Assembly: GCA_016874735.1 (NCBI GenBank)
Contig: VGTI01000004.1
Coordinates: forward strand, 1-64,000
Direction of reading: 5' to 3'
Source of the DNA: Deltaproteobacteria bacterium
GTDB taxonomy: Bacteria; Bdellovibrionota_B; Oligoflexia; Oligoflexales; CAIYRB01
Length of the DNA: 64,000 bases
Shown: in pieces, positions 34,707-42,884 of the stretch
Layout of the letters: each line of letters begins with the position of its first letter
How positions within the stretch are numbered: the stretch's first letter is position 1
Notes under the pieces: model-generated
Database searches by the model: none
Told to the model about the DNA's origin: nothing
What the model saw: the letters and a program-made list of their open reading frames with translations, nothing else
Made by a program: the position numbers and the translations under genes

Positions 34707-36033
34707 CGACCTGATTGGTTATGGCCGCCATGGCCGGGTCGTTAAACCCAAAAGTGAAGTAATCCACGTCATATGGCGTGCCATCTGGTCTAAGTGGCAC
34801 CGCCTGCCAAATCATGGTTCCACTGTAACCAGCATCGTTGGCGGCCTTGTACATAGCACCGATCCACTTAGCGCGATCTTTGTAATAGCCATGTGCTTTG
34901 ACTTTTTCCATAAATTTGCTGGTATCTGAGGGCACGTAAATACTGAAGCCAGTCTCCTCCATAACGATGGGCTTGCCGGCCGCATGAGCTATTTCAGCAC
35001 GATTCTTGATGACCTGAGGTACGTACCAGGAGTCAAATTCCTCCTGTGGTAAATTCCAGTTGTCGGGATAAAGGTGCACGGTCGCAAAGGAGACGTTCGG
35101 AAGGCTAATATTACGGTCGAAATCAACGCCTTTCAGCCCGTTGTGAACCCAAGCATGTTTGCTCTGATCACCCTTGATTCGGTAACCCTCTTCACCCGTG
35201 GAGATGAGATGGTTACTGTCGATGCTGCGCACGTAGCTCGTTATCTCAGACAGCCAGTGGTTAACAATTTCTCCAGGCTTCCCATTGGCAAATGACTTAC
35301 AGCTTGGGTCCAAATGACCAGATGTCTCGTAACCATCCTCAGTGTGGGGCTCATTGGCAACTTCAATCGCCATGATGCCAGGATCATTCTTGTAGGCAAT
35401 GCCACTCACAGTGTTCACCCTATTTAACATCGTGGCCACATAGGCTTTGTAAGCCTTAATGACATCGGCATTGCAGTAAAAGCTTTGTTTAGACTCAGAT
35501 TTAACCCCGTAGGCATGCGTCCACCACTCCATACCGCAGTAGGCGGGCTCGAAGTTGACGAACGGCAAAATCACTTTGAGGCCGGCGTTGCCGGCTGCAG
35601 CAATCACTCGATCTAGGTAGACGAGAGCCTGCTCCTCATATTCACCTTGGCGGTTAAGAATGGGCGGCGTGGCGTTACCTGAGTCAGGTAACCCGGCTTC
35701 CAGCATGCCATTGGTGGTACCACAAGCGAACCCCCAGAGGCGCAACACCCTCATGCCTGAGCCATGTATTTTTGACATAATATCGGTGACTTCCTGGTCC
35801 GTGTACAGATTATCACGGAGTCCAACCCGGTAGAAGTTGGTACCCTGAAAGACAAATGGTTTGCCCGCCAAGATAAAGTTGGTCGCCTCGACACGGACAA
35901 ATTCTTGGCGTGGATCAGGGTTGGCAAGTGCTTGGGTTTGGTCAGTGCGCACGCGACTTGACGAACTCGTCTTGCACGCAAAGAGCACAGATACTGCAGC
36001 CAAAGCGGCGTGCATGGCAAAACTATTTCCCAT
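34663..36033 (-). CDS. GH5-family mannanase-like lipoprotein
   Basis: 456 residues from the ATG at 36033 (GGAG 9 bases upstream); an earlier ATG is possible. A lipobox (VLFAC) anchors it. The (beta/alpha)8 catalytic domain carries the acid/base Glu in VANEPHTE and the nucleophile Glu in MEETGF, with RLWGFAC and WHTHAYG-like segments, matching the plant/fungal-type endo-1,4-beta-mannanases of GH5. It would cut mannan at the cell surface. A second GH5 lipoprotein is at 49629-50882. It overlaps the MoeB-rhodanese gene by 44 bases if that starts at 34706. Confidence 0.88.
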   Translation of the reverse strand: MGNSFAMHAALAAVSVLFACKTSSSSRVRTDQTQALANPDPRQEFVRVEATNFILAGKPFVFQGTNFYRVGLRDNLYTDQEVTDIMSKIHGSGMRVLRLWGFACGTTNGMLEAGLPDSGNATPPILNRQGEYEEQALVYLDRVIAAAGNAGLKVILPFVNFEPAYCGMEWWTHAYGVKSESKQSFYCNADVIKAYKAYVATMLNRVNTVSGIAYKNDPGIMAIEVANEPHTEDGYETSGHLDPSCKSFANGKPGEIVNHWLSEITSYVRSIDSNHLISTGEEGYRIKGDQSKHAWVHNGLKGVDFDRNISLPNVSFATVHLYPDNWNLPQEEFDSWYVPQVIKNRAEIAHAAGKPIVMEETGFSIYVPSDTSKFMEKVKAHGYYKDRAKWIGAMYKAANDAGYSGTMIWQAVPLRPDGTPYDVDYFTFGFNDPAMAAITNQVDAIKKRYGFVPGSR

Positions 36034-36078
36034 CACATTAAACTCCATCGTGAGCCACGCAAGATCGGGGCATGCGAG

Positions 36079-36116
36079 GATAGGGCAGTTGATCGTGTGT
36101 CTATTCTAGCCCTATC
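36079..36116. repeat. 8-bp inverted repeat in the GH5/folate divergent region
   Basis: GATAGGGC (36079-36086) and GCCCTATC (36109-36116) are exact complements, 22 bases apart, midway between two divergent genes. No U-tract follows, so an operator is more likely than a terminator. Confidence 0.3.
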
Positions 36117-36163
36117 AGGCTGGTCATGCTATCCAAGAAGCCTCCTTTGCCAATGAGGTAGAA

Positions 36164-37057
36164 GTGGCCATAACTATTGATCCTAGTGAACTTGCTAAAG
36201 ACTTTCGTCGAGACGTCCGCGAGCGCTTATCGCAGCTTGGTCGTCGGCTCAAGTTGGTTGGCTTCCTCTCCACCAACCAAACACCATCAAAGACTTATGC
36301 CAGCTACACTAAAGCCGGTTGCGACGATGTCGGCATCGACTTTGAATTGACTGAAGTCCCCAAGCTAGAATTAGAATCTGCGATTGACCGTGCCAATTCC
36401 GACCCAAATGTGCATGGCATCATCGTCTATTACCCTATTTTCAGTGGCGAGCATGACCGGTACATCAAGGACCTAGTGGACCATCGCAAGGATATTGAGG
36501 GGCTGCATACCTATTGGGCCAAAAAGCTCTACCACAACGATCGTTTCGTCGATGCAGCGAAGAGCAAGAAAGCCCTGCTTCCCTGCACACCGCTTGCCAT
36601 AGTCAAGCTCCTGACCAAGGCCAGAACCACATTGGGTTGCCAACCAGGAAGTCTTCGACCGCTCGCGGGAGCCACTGTCTCGGTATTTAACCGTAGCGAA
36701 GTCGTCGGGCGCCCACTCGCTGCAATGCTTGCCAATGACGGTGCCGAGGTTTACTCATTTGACGTCGATGGCGTGCTGAAGTTTTCTGGAGGTCTCGTCG
36801 AAGAAGCGAAGATTACCCGATCAGTCGCCCTCAAAGCCTCTGATATTGTCGTGACGGGAGTACCATCCCGGGATTTTGAGTTGGTTTCACCAACCGAGAT
36901 CAAAGCGGGGGCTATTTGTCTAAACTTTTCGACCCTACGCAATTTCACACCCGACATTGGGGAAAAGGCGGGTGTTTTCATTCCGAGGGTGGGCCCTATG
37001 ACTGTCGCTATGGCACTGCGAAACACCCTCAGACTGTATGAGAATTACCATGCCTGA
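36164..37057 (+). CDS. MTD1-like NAD-dependent methylene-tetrahydrofolate dehydrogenase
   Basis: 297 residues, GTG start with GAGGT upstream. The sequence follows the fungal MTD1 type of the FolD superfamily: HGIIVYYPIFSGEHDRY, KDIEGLHTYWAKKLYHN, LPCTPLAIVKLL, FNRSEVVGRPLAAMLANDGAEVYS and a VPSRDFE segment. The Lys that bifunctional FolD needs for cyclohydrolase activity (Y-x3-K) is Thr49 here, as in yeast MTD1, so dehydrogenase activity only is predicted. It overlaps the FchA-like gene, which would supply the missing cyclohydrolase. Coenzyme preference for NAD is inferred from the family. Confidence 0.88.
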   Translation: MAITIDPSELAKDFRRDVRERLSQLGRRLKLVGFLSTNQTPSKTYASYTKAGCDDVGIDFELTEVPKLELESAIDRANSDPNVHGIIVYYPIFSGEHDRYIKDLVDHRKDIEGLHTYWAKKLYHNDRFVDAAKSKKALLPCTPLAIVKLLTKARTTLGCQPGSLRPLAGATVSVFNRSEVVGRPLAAMLANDGAEVYSFDVDGVLKFSGGLVEEAKITRSVALKASDIVVTGVPSRDFELVSPTEIKAGAICLNFSTLRNFTPDIGEKAGVFIPRVGPMTVAMALRNTLRLYENYHA

Positions 37058-37667
37058 TACCATTGGAAGGATCAGTGTTTCAAGATATTTGGATACACTT
37101 GCAAGTGACTCACCCGCACCTGGTGGCGGTGCTGTCGTTGCCCTCATGGGAGCACAGGCAGCCGGTCTCTTAGCGATGTCTCTCCGCATTTCGGTACAAA
37201 GCGAGGCGACGCTAAAACAAGCCGCTGCCCTGGACGCTGTACGGACAAGATTCCTGGCCCTTGCCGATGCTGATGCCGCCGCCTTTAGCGCCGTCATGGA
37301 GGCTTATAAACTCCCTGCAGATACCGACGCGGCCAAATCCAAGCGGAAAAACTCCATTCAAGATGCTTTCCGCCAGGCAACCCAAGTACCGCTGCAAGTT
37401 ATGAATGAACTGGTGGCTCTCTATGACGAAGCCGATGCCGTGGCTGCTGCGGTCAAAGCCACGGTGGCAAGTGATGTTGGTGTGGCAACTCAGCTGATTC
37501 ACGCGGCGCTCAAATCGAGTCGCTACAACCTCTGGATTAATCTTAAATATATCCAGGATGACAGCTTTAAAACTGCGGTATCAACGCAATCCAGACTGAT
37601 ATTGTCGGCCAGCAAATCGCGGCGTAATCAGTTGCACCGCCGTGTTAAAAGCCTCATTCAGAAATAG
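37050..37667 (+). CDS. fchA: FchA-type methenyl-tetrahydrofolate cyclohydrolase (FTCD_C domain)
   Basis: 205 residues from the ATG at 37050, which overlaps the preceding gene by 8 bases; a codon-12-upstream ATG is less likely. SPAPGGGAVVALMGAQAAGLLAMS near the N-terminus and VASDVGVATQLIHAALKSSRYN near the C-terminus are the signatures of the formimino-THF cyclodeaminase fold (Pfam PF04961). The stand-alone proteins act as methenyl-THF cyclohydrolases (FchA) in methylotrophs and acetogens. The pairing with a cyclohydrolase-less dehydrogenase supports that role over cyclodeaminase activity, since no hutH or ftcD is nearby. Confidence 0.88.
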   Translation: MPDTIGRISVSRYLDTLASDSPAPGGGAVVALMGAQAAGLLAMSLRISVQSEATLKQAAALDAVRTRFLALADADAAAFSAVMEAYKLPADTDAAKSKRKNSIQDAFRQATQVPLQVMNELVALYDEADAVAAAVKATVASDVGVATQLIHAALKSSRYNLWINLKYIQDDSFKTAVSTQSRLILSASKSRRNQLHRRVKSLIQK

Positions 37668-37675
37668 CTTTAGCC

Positions 37676-39076
37676 TTAACCTGGAAACTGCAAGGCTTCA
37701 CAGGTCAAAGCCAGCGAACGAAGTATGTTGCTATCACCATCGTAGTTCGACCCGTAGGCGTCCCCGCAGAAAGCGAGGTGAGCCGTGTTGAAATTCTTGG
37801 TATTTAACTTAGTGAGCCAGCGTTTATCCGTATGCCCAGGCGACTGAGCCCAGGCCACAGGCAACAATGCCACAAAGCTAGTCTCCGAAATCGCGCCAGG
37901 GTAAAGTTGCTGAAGCTTTTTTCTCGCTCGCTTCAGAGCCTTAACAGCCTTAACAACGGCCGGAGCTTGTAAGGACAACTCAAAATCAATCGTCGCCTGA
38001 AAATAAATGGCATCAGTGCCATCACGGACGATTTGCACCTTTTCCGCCGGGACTATGGTGACATCGGGGATAGTATCTAGCGCCTCGCTTGAGACTATAC
38101 GCTCCGAGAGGACCACTGCACTCACAGGCTTCGTCTTACTTGCGACTTGCAGGAGTGCGGGCGGCCAAAGAGTGCGCTTCAGCCATGAGGTCGCCTGCCA
38201 TGGTGGCTGTGCCACTACTAGCGATTTCGAGCAGAAGCTACCTTGCGCGCAGTTGATCCGCCACGTGCCCTCCCGCCAGTCTGCATCGACGATCCGATTG
38301 GCCAAGGTAACGGCTACGGCACTTTGAAAACTAGGTTGTTCGATCAATTGCCGTATGGATCGCGACCAGTCACCCGTATGCAACCTACCGCTATGAAACC
38401 CCGCACGCTGCGCCAGGGCCTCTGGCGCTGAATCCCAAACATCAGGGATACCAAAAGCCATACCGAAGTGCTCTAGTACAACCGCTGCTGGAGCCTTACG
38501 CGTCTGTTTCCAATAATGCGAAAGGGCGTAGGATTTAGGGGCCTTGGAGGGAGTTGACGGAGTAGGGGAGTCGTCCTCGGCCGCCGATTCCACTGATTCA
38601 TCGTCATCATCGTCGACAGTAGCAGCCACAGCCCCCTGCCTTACAATTTCTTCGACCTCAGGCCAATGTTTAGCCGCTGCCAAGCCCCCAAGAATACGGG
38701 CTCCTTTGGCCGTAAACCACAAGTCTATGTTCTGATGCGCAAGACGATTGCCAGCTAGTACGGCCACAGTGTGTTGCCGTTGCCCGGGTAATGCCGCTTC
38801 ATCAAGGCTGATGCCATGGCTCTCAAGGACTTCCTGCCAGGCGTTGAGTAAGGAATCGGAAATCGCGCTGAGGCCATAACCGGGGCGCGGAAGCTCAACT
38901 GTGCCCTGACGCAACCGTCCCCCGAGCACGGGCTCTTTGTCGATCAGTAAAATTTTAGCATGCGGGTTCGCTACGGCGATCTTGGCCGCAGCCATGATGC
39001 CGCTGATACCGCCACCCGCAACGATTACGTCGTATAAATTTTCTGCACCCGAGGGTGCGACTGCCGTTGGTTCCAT
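37676..39076 (-). CDS. FAD-dependent amine-oxidase-like oxidoreductase
   Basis: About 466 residues from the ATG at 39076 (a TTG at 39127 is possible). The N-terminus has the dinucleotide-binding GGGISGIMAAAKIA followed by a Glu/Lys-rich LLIDKEPVLGGRLR, typical of the phytoene desaturase/protoporphyrinogen oxidase/amine oxidase superfamily, and the C-terminus has the matching FCGDAYGSNYDGDSN flavin motif. An acidic Ser/Asp/Thr linker (about 35 residues) interrupts the middle. The substrate is unknown. Divergent from the ABC exporter. Confidence 0.8.
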   Translation of the reverse strand: MEPTAVAPSGAENLYDVIVAGGGISGIMAAAKIAVANPHAKILLIDKEPVLGGRLRQGTVELPRPGYGLSAISDSLLNAWQEVLESHGISLDEAALPGQRQHTVAVLAGNRLAHQNIDLWFTAKGARILGGLAAAKHWPEVEEIVRQGAVAATVDDDDDESVESAAEDDSPTPSTPSKAPKSYALSHYWKQTRKAPAAVVLEHFGMAFGIPDVWDSAPEALAQRAGFHSGRLHTGDWSRSIRQLIEQPSFQSAVAVTLANRIVDADWREGTWRINCAQGSFCSKSLVVAQPPWQATSWLKRTLWPPALLQVASKTKPVSAVVLSERIVSSEALDTIPDVTIVPAEKVQIVRDGTDAIYFQATIDFELSLQAPAVVKAVKALKRARKKLQQLYPGAISETSFVALLPVAWAQSPGHTDKRWLTKLNTKNFNTAHLAFCGDAYGSNYDGDSNILRSLALTCEALQFPG

Positions 39077-39157
39077 ACCTTCATCATTCCCATATCTTGC
39101 ACTTTGTAGTCCAGCGTCTATTTGCAATCACACGCGCAGCGCTGTAAGGTTGACGGC

Positions 39158-39163
39158 TATAAT
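39158..39163 (+). promoter_or_regulatory. TATAAT -10 box before the ABC exporter
   Basis: A perfect TATAAT lies 14 bases before the ATG at 39177, giving a transcript with almost no leader. No -35 box is found at 16-18 bases upstream; TTGACG is only 3 bases away and cannot serve. Confidence 0.35.
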
Positions 39164-39176
39164 TTGTGAGGTAGTG

Positions 39177-39941
39177 ATGGCAGCATCTACTCTGGAAGTT
39201 GCTCTCAGCGCACAGGGACTAAAAAAATACTATGGTGAGCTGAAGGCGGTAGACGATATCAGTCTTACTGTTAACCATGGAAGCTGCGTAGCCCTGCTCG
39301 GCCCTAACGGAGCGGGCAAAACAACAACTGTCGAAATGCTGGAGGGACTGCTTCCCCCCGACTCTGGTGAGGTCCAGATCCTGGGTCAGTCACTGACCAA
39401 GAACAGGCGTCAAATTTTGGAGCGGATCGGTGTGGTCTTGCAGGAAACCACCCTATACAAACGTTACACGGTGACCGAGACCGTCGCGCTGTTCGCGAGT
39501 TTCTACAAAAACTCCCTAGCCCCTGAAGTGGTCATCAACCGCCTCCATCTCACTGACAAAAAAGACACTCAGCTGAGGCATTTGTCGGGCGGACAGCGTC
39601 AACGTGTATACCTAGCTTGTGCGTTAGTTAATGACCCCCAGCTACTTTTCTTGGATGAACCCACTACAGGACTTGACCCGCAGGCACGACGCGCCATCTG
39701 GGATTTAGTGGGTGAGCTCAAGAAGGAAGGCCGCAGCATCCTCCTGACGACCCATTACATGGATGAGGCCGAGGCACTGGCTGATCACGTTTTGATCATA
39801 GACCATGGTAAGGTCATTGCCGAGGGGACTCCGCAGCAGTTAATCCGCGATACCTGCGGTGACACGGTACAACAAATCAGACATGGAACGCTTGAAGATG
39901 TCTTCATCAAACTCACGGGCCGGAGCATACGTGAGAGCTGA
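39177..39941 (+). CDS. ABC-2 type exporter ATP-binding protein
   Basis: 254 residues. The ATG at 39177 has GAGGTAG upstream; the frame continues far upstream but antisense to the oxidoreductase, so it is not coding there. Walker A LLGPNGAGKTTT, ABC signature HLSGGQRQRV, Walker B LLFLDEPTTGLDP and the His-switch TTHYMDEAE are all present. The sequence is of the NatA/CcmA-like DrrA group. With the permease that follows 2 bases later it forms a complete ABC-2 exporter; the substrate is unknown. Confidence 0.93.
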   Translation: MAASTLEVALSAQGLKKYYGELKAVDDISLTVNHGSCVALLGPNGAGKTTTVEMLEGLLPPDSGEVQILGQSLTKNRRQILERIGVVLQETTLYKRYTVTETVALFASFYKNSLAPEVVINRLHLTDKKDTQLRHLSGGQRQRVYLACALVNDPQLLFLDEPTTGLDPQARRAIWDLVGELKKEGRSILLTTHYMDEAEALADHVLIIDHGKVIAEGTPQQLIRDTCGDTVQQIRHGTLEDVFIKLTGRSIRES

Positions 39942-39942
39942 T

Positions 39943-41025
39943 ATGCAGCCCATATCCCAGCTCGCCAAGTCACGGCACGGCAACGCCTTTCTGGAAATGT
40001 GCAAGTGCCGCTGGCGCGAGTTTAGGCGTGAGCCATCGGCTTTCTTCTTTGTCATATTCATGCCGATCCTATGGATGGCTATTTTAGGCTTTGCCTTCTC
40101 AGGCGCCAAAAAGGAACGCTACGGAGTTGGGTGGCTCAACACAGTGAGCGCTGATTCCAGGACCCAGAGCATTCATGATGCACTAGCTAGGAACGACCAA
40201 ATTAGACTGATTGAGGGTGATGAAGCAGCGTTGAGTTTAAGTATGATTCGCGGTGAGATCCTTGTCTTGCTGGCACCGCCGACAGGCGGTAGAGATTGGC
40301 ACTACCAATTGGACGCCAACAATCGCGAGGCCACTAGGGCAAAAACGGCGCTGGATGATATCGTTCAAGCTGCCGCCGGGCGCCAGGACGTGATTAAGGT
40401 GGCCGAGGATTATGTCAAAGTGCCAGGTACGCGTTATATCGATTTTCTAGTCCCTGGACTGGTCGCACTCAGCATCATGACTTCTAGCCTCTTTGGGGTA
40501 GGTGCCACAATCGTCGTCAATCGGCGCGAAAATTTATTGAAGCGTTACTTGGTAACCCCCATGCAGCCTACGGCGTATATCTTGTCCCATGTCGTAGGCC
40601 GCTCTTTCATTCTTATAGTCGAACTGGCAGCCATACTGGTCGCAGGATTTGCCATGTTTAGGTTTCAGATACAGGGCAACTTGATCAGTTTTATTTTTAT
40701 TTCCGCATTAGGGGCAGCAACCTTCACTGCGCTAGCCATGCTCTGTGGCTCCAGGACAAGCAATATGGCCGTCATGAATGGCATGACTAATTTGATTAGT
40801 GTGCCCATGATGATCGTGGCAGGTGTGTGGTTTGCTCGTTCAAACTTTCCGGATTGGATCGCTGATCCAGCTGCTTTTTTGCCATTAACAGCCCTTGTTG
40901 ATGCTCTCCGTCGAGTCGCTCTGGAGGGTGCAGGCTTGGCCTCCGTCACATCAAATATTATGATACTATCAGTCTACTTAGTCGGTGCCACATTGGCAGC
41001 GCGGCGGTGGTTTAAGTGGTACTAA
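39943..41025 (+). CDS. ABC-2 type exporter permease
   Basis: 360 residues from the ATG at 39943, 2 bases after the ATPase stop. One membrane segment near residue 34-52 (FFFVIFMPILWMAILGFAF), a periplasmic domain of about 140 residues, then five membrane segments from about residue 165 (YIDFLVPGLVALSIMTSSLFG onwards). This is the ABC-2 permease layout (Pfam PF12698/PF01061 type). The permease ends with RRWFKWY and is followed by a gap and an orphan solute-binding gene that probably is not its partner. Confidence 0.92.
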   Translation: MQPISQLAKSRHGNAFLEMCKCRWREFRREPSAFFFVIFMPILWMAILGFAFSGAKKERYGVGWLNTVSADSRTQSIHDALARNDQIRLIEGDEAALSLSMIRGEILVLLAPPTGGRDWHYQLDANNREATRAKTALDDIVQAAAGRQDVIKVAEDYVKVPGTRYIDFLVPGLVALSIMTSSLFGVGATIVVNRRENLLKRYLVTPMQPTAYILSHVVGRSFILIVELAAILVAGFAMFRFQIQGNLISFIFISALGAATFTALAMLCGSRTSNMAVMNGMTNLISVPMMIVAGVWFARSNFPDWIADPAAFLPLTALVDALRRVALEGAGLASVTSNIMILSVYLVGATLAARRWFKWY

Positions 41026-41048
41026 TTTCGCTCTGAGGGCGCCCACTC

Positions 41049-41852
41049 ATGAAGGCATACGCAAAATCAAAGGGTTGGTGTGGATTTCAGCTGTGGGCAT
41101 TGATGAGTCTAGCCGGACTCCTAGGCTTTTTACCCGATGGGTCATCTATTGCTCATGCTGAGGACAATACGCCGAAGCCGGTGCTAGTGAACTTCGACGA
41201 CCACAACGCTCCCGTGATGTATCAGGAAAACGGAGCCGCCAAGGGACTATACCCCGAGATTGTAAGCGAAGTTTTTCGACGCCTGAATAAGCCGTATAGC
41301 TTTAATGCTATTCCGTGGAACCGCGCACTATCAGAAGCATACAGTGACCGAGCTGGTGTAGGTGGTGTTTACTGGAGCCAAGAGAGGGCGACGAAACTTG
41401 ACTATTCAGCGCCAATTTATGTGGAAAAGTTGCTGGTATATGTGCGTCCTGAGCATAAATTTGTCTTCTCTAAAATAGAAGACCTGAAGGGTAAGAAGTT
41501 AGCAGTCACCATTGGCACGGTTTACGGTATCGAATTCGATGAAGCCAAAGCTAAAGGCTCATTAATCACAGAGGAAAACCTCGGTGACACGCAAAACTTT
41601 GAAAAATTGGCACAGGGTCGCGTCGATGCCGTAATTGCCTCGGAGATCGCTGGTTCCACCTTGCTACGTCAGACGAAATTAACTGACAAAATAGTAGCAT
41701 TGAGCCATCCCGTATCCGTACTAACGGTTCACGTCGCCTTTGCAAAAGGCAAACACCTAGAACTCATTGGTCAGATTAACAAGCAACTTGCAGCTCTCAG
41801 AGCTGACGGTTCTTTAGAAAAACTATCTAAAAAATACAATGCTCAGCGATGA
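41049..41852 (+). CDS. Periplasmic solute-binding protein, family 3
   Basis: 267 residues with a signal peptide ending at AHAEDN. The mature part fits the SBP_bac_3 fold (KKLAVTIGTVYGIEFDE, then RVDAVIASE-AGSTLL) that in Gram-negative bacteria binds amino acids for ABC import or acts as a sensor. No cognate permease is adjacent; the exporter just upstream is of the opposite type. It may serve a remote transporter. Converges on the MnmD-like gene. Confidence 0.85.
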   Translation: MKAYAKSKGWCGFQLWALMSLAGLLGFLPDGSSIAHAEDNTPKPVLVNFDDHNAPVMYQENGAAKGLYPEIVSEVFRRLNKPYSFNAIPWNRALSEAYSDRAGVGGVYWSQERATKLDYSAPIYVEKLLVYVRPEHKFVFSKIEDLKGKKLAVTIGTVYGIEFDEAKAKGSLITEENLGDTQNFEKLAQGRVDAVIASEIAGSTLLRQTKLTDKIVALSHPVSVLTVHVAFAKGKHLELIGQINKQLAALRADGSLEKLSKKYNAQR

Positions 41853-41854
41853 AT

Positions 41855-42640
41855 TCATGAGCAAACGGAGACCTTTGGCCACGCTTTAAGCCAGTGACGC
41901 TTGCGCTTACCCGGCATAGTGGCAGGAATTTTCTCCCATACCCAGGCACTAGCATCTAGAGCGGCGCGCACAGGTACTGCGACGCTGTAGGTCATCATCA
42001 AACAGTGAGGCGTCACTACTTTCAGTAACCTCTCAAACCACCGTGCCTCCCACATGATTGGATTCTTGCCTGGAGAGAAAGGATCCTGCCAAACGTGGGT
42101 GTAACCACCTAGAATTGGGGAATTTGGGATTATCTGGGAGGATGCATCACCGATGCAGATGATCCATGTGGCCTTGGCACCTGTGATCGGATGCGACACC
42201 ACTGCGGTCCAGGTGTTCTGGTCGACCTGAGCCAGTTTACGACAAAAATCTAAGCGCTCCTCAGGCCAATTACCCTGCCATGGTGCCTGGGCCGATGCCA
42301 GTGCTGGAATAAGCTCAGCATTAATCTCGAGGCTAACCAAGGCCACCTCACCCGCATGTGGCGCCATAGCCCAAGCCTCTAGAGTCGCCAGCGCCGTGTA
42401 GCCCAACCCTAAACCCACGTCCAGGATGCTCACAGCCTGTGCTGGTTCTTTGCTCCAGAGGTCTAAAACCCCGCTAGCAACCACGTAGAGATGGTGAGCC
42501 TCGGCCAGAGCTCCAGCCCGCGTATGGTAGCACTCTCCGTGCTCGTGATGGCTGAGTGTGTAACTGCCATCAGCAGTCGCAACTACCGTGCCTAAGTCCG
42601 AATGAAGTCGCTGACTTGAGTTTTCAGTGGTGGAATTCAT
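41855..42640 (-). CDS. MnmD-like tRNA methyltransferase (DUF752)
   Basis: 261 residues. DGSYTLSHHEHGECYHTRAGAL at the N-terminus and DPFSPGKNPIMWEARWFERL later match DUF752 (Pfam PF05430), the methyltransferase half of MnmC. The SAM-binding loop is LDVGLGLGYTAL. MnmC-type enzymes methylate nm5(s2)U34 in tRNA wobble positions. The FAD oxidase half of MnmC is absent, so this is a stand-alone MnmD-like protein. It is divergent from tRNA-Pro. AAGGT lies well before the ATG. The C-terminus is short and basic. Confidence 0.85.
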   Translation of the reverse strand: MNSTTENSSQRLHSDLGTVVATADGSYTLSHHEHGECYHTRAGALAEAHHLYVVASGVLDLWSKEPAQAVSILDVGLGLGYTALATLEAWAMAPHAGEVALVSLEINAELIPALASAQAPWQGNWPEERLDFCRKLAQVDQNTWTAVVSHPITGAKATWIICIGDASSQIIPNSPILGGYTHVWQDPFSPGKNPIMWEARWFERLLKVVTPHCLMMTYSVAVPVRAALDASAWVWEKIPATMPGKRKRHWLKAWPKVSVCS

Positions 42641-42791
42641 GGAGATACCTTACGTGGAGCCTAATGGCGGAAGGAACCTCATTAGCCGATGCCACCAGAT
42701 ATGTGAAGAGATTTAGGAGAAAGCTGATGTACCGGCAACCACGGCTTGCCACCGGTCGGGTTCGTCTGATACATACTTCGTCTGGCCGCAT

Positions 42792-42867
42792 CGGGGTGTA
42801 GCGCAGTTGGTAGCGCGCGTGCTTTGGGAGCATGAGGTCGCAAGTTCGAATCTTGTCACCCCGACCA
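42792..42867 (+). tRNA. tRNA-Pro (UGG anticodon)
   Basis: A 76-nt cloverleaf: acceptor stem CGGGGTG/CACCCCG, anticodon stem and loop CGTGC-TTTGGGA-GCATG with anticodon TGG, T-loop GTTCGAATC, discriminator A and an encoded CCA. It lies in the region between the MnmD-like gene and the oxygenase gene. The 150 bases before it hold no clear promoter; TTGCCA with an AT-rich TACAT 17-18 bases later is the best guess. Confidence 0.97.
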
Positions 42868-42884
42868 TCATTCTATGAATACGC

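Noticed and set aside
39149-39163. TTGACG followed by TATAAT before the ABC exporter
   Set aside because: The two boxes are only 3 bases apart, so they cannot be the -35 and -10 of one promoter. Only the -10 was kept at low confidence.
38937-39176. Upstream extension of the ABC ATPase frame
   Set aside because: It runs antisense to the oxidoreductase N-terminus; the family-like sequence begins only after the ATG at 39177, which has its own GAGGTAG.
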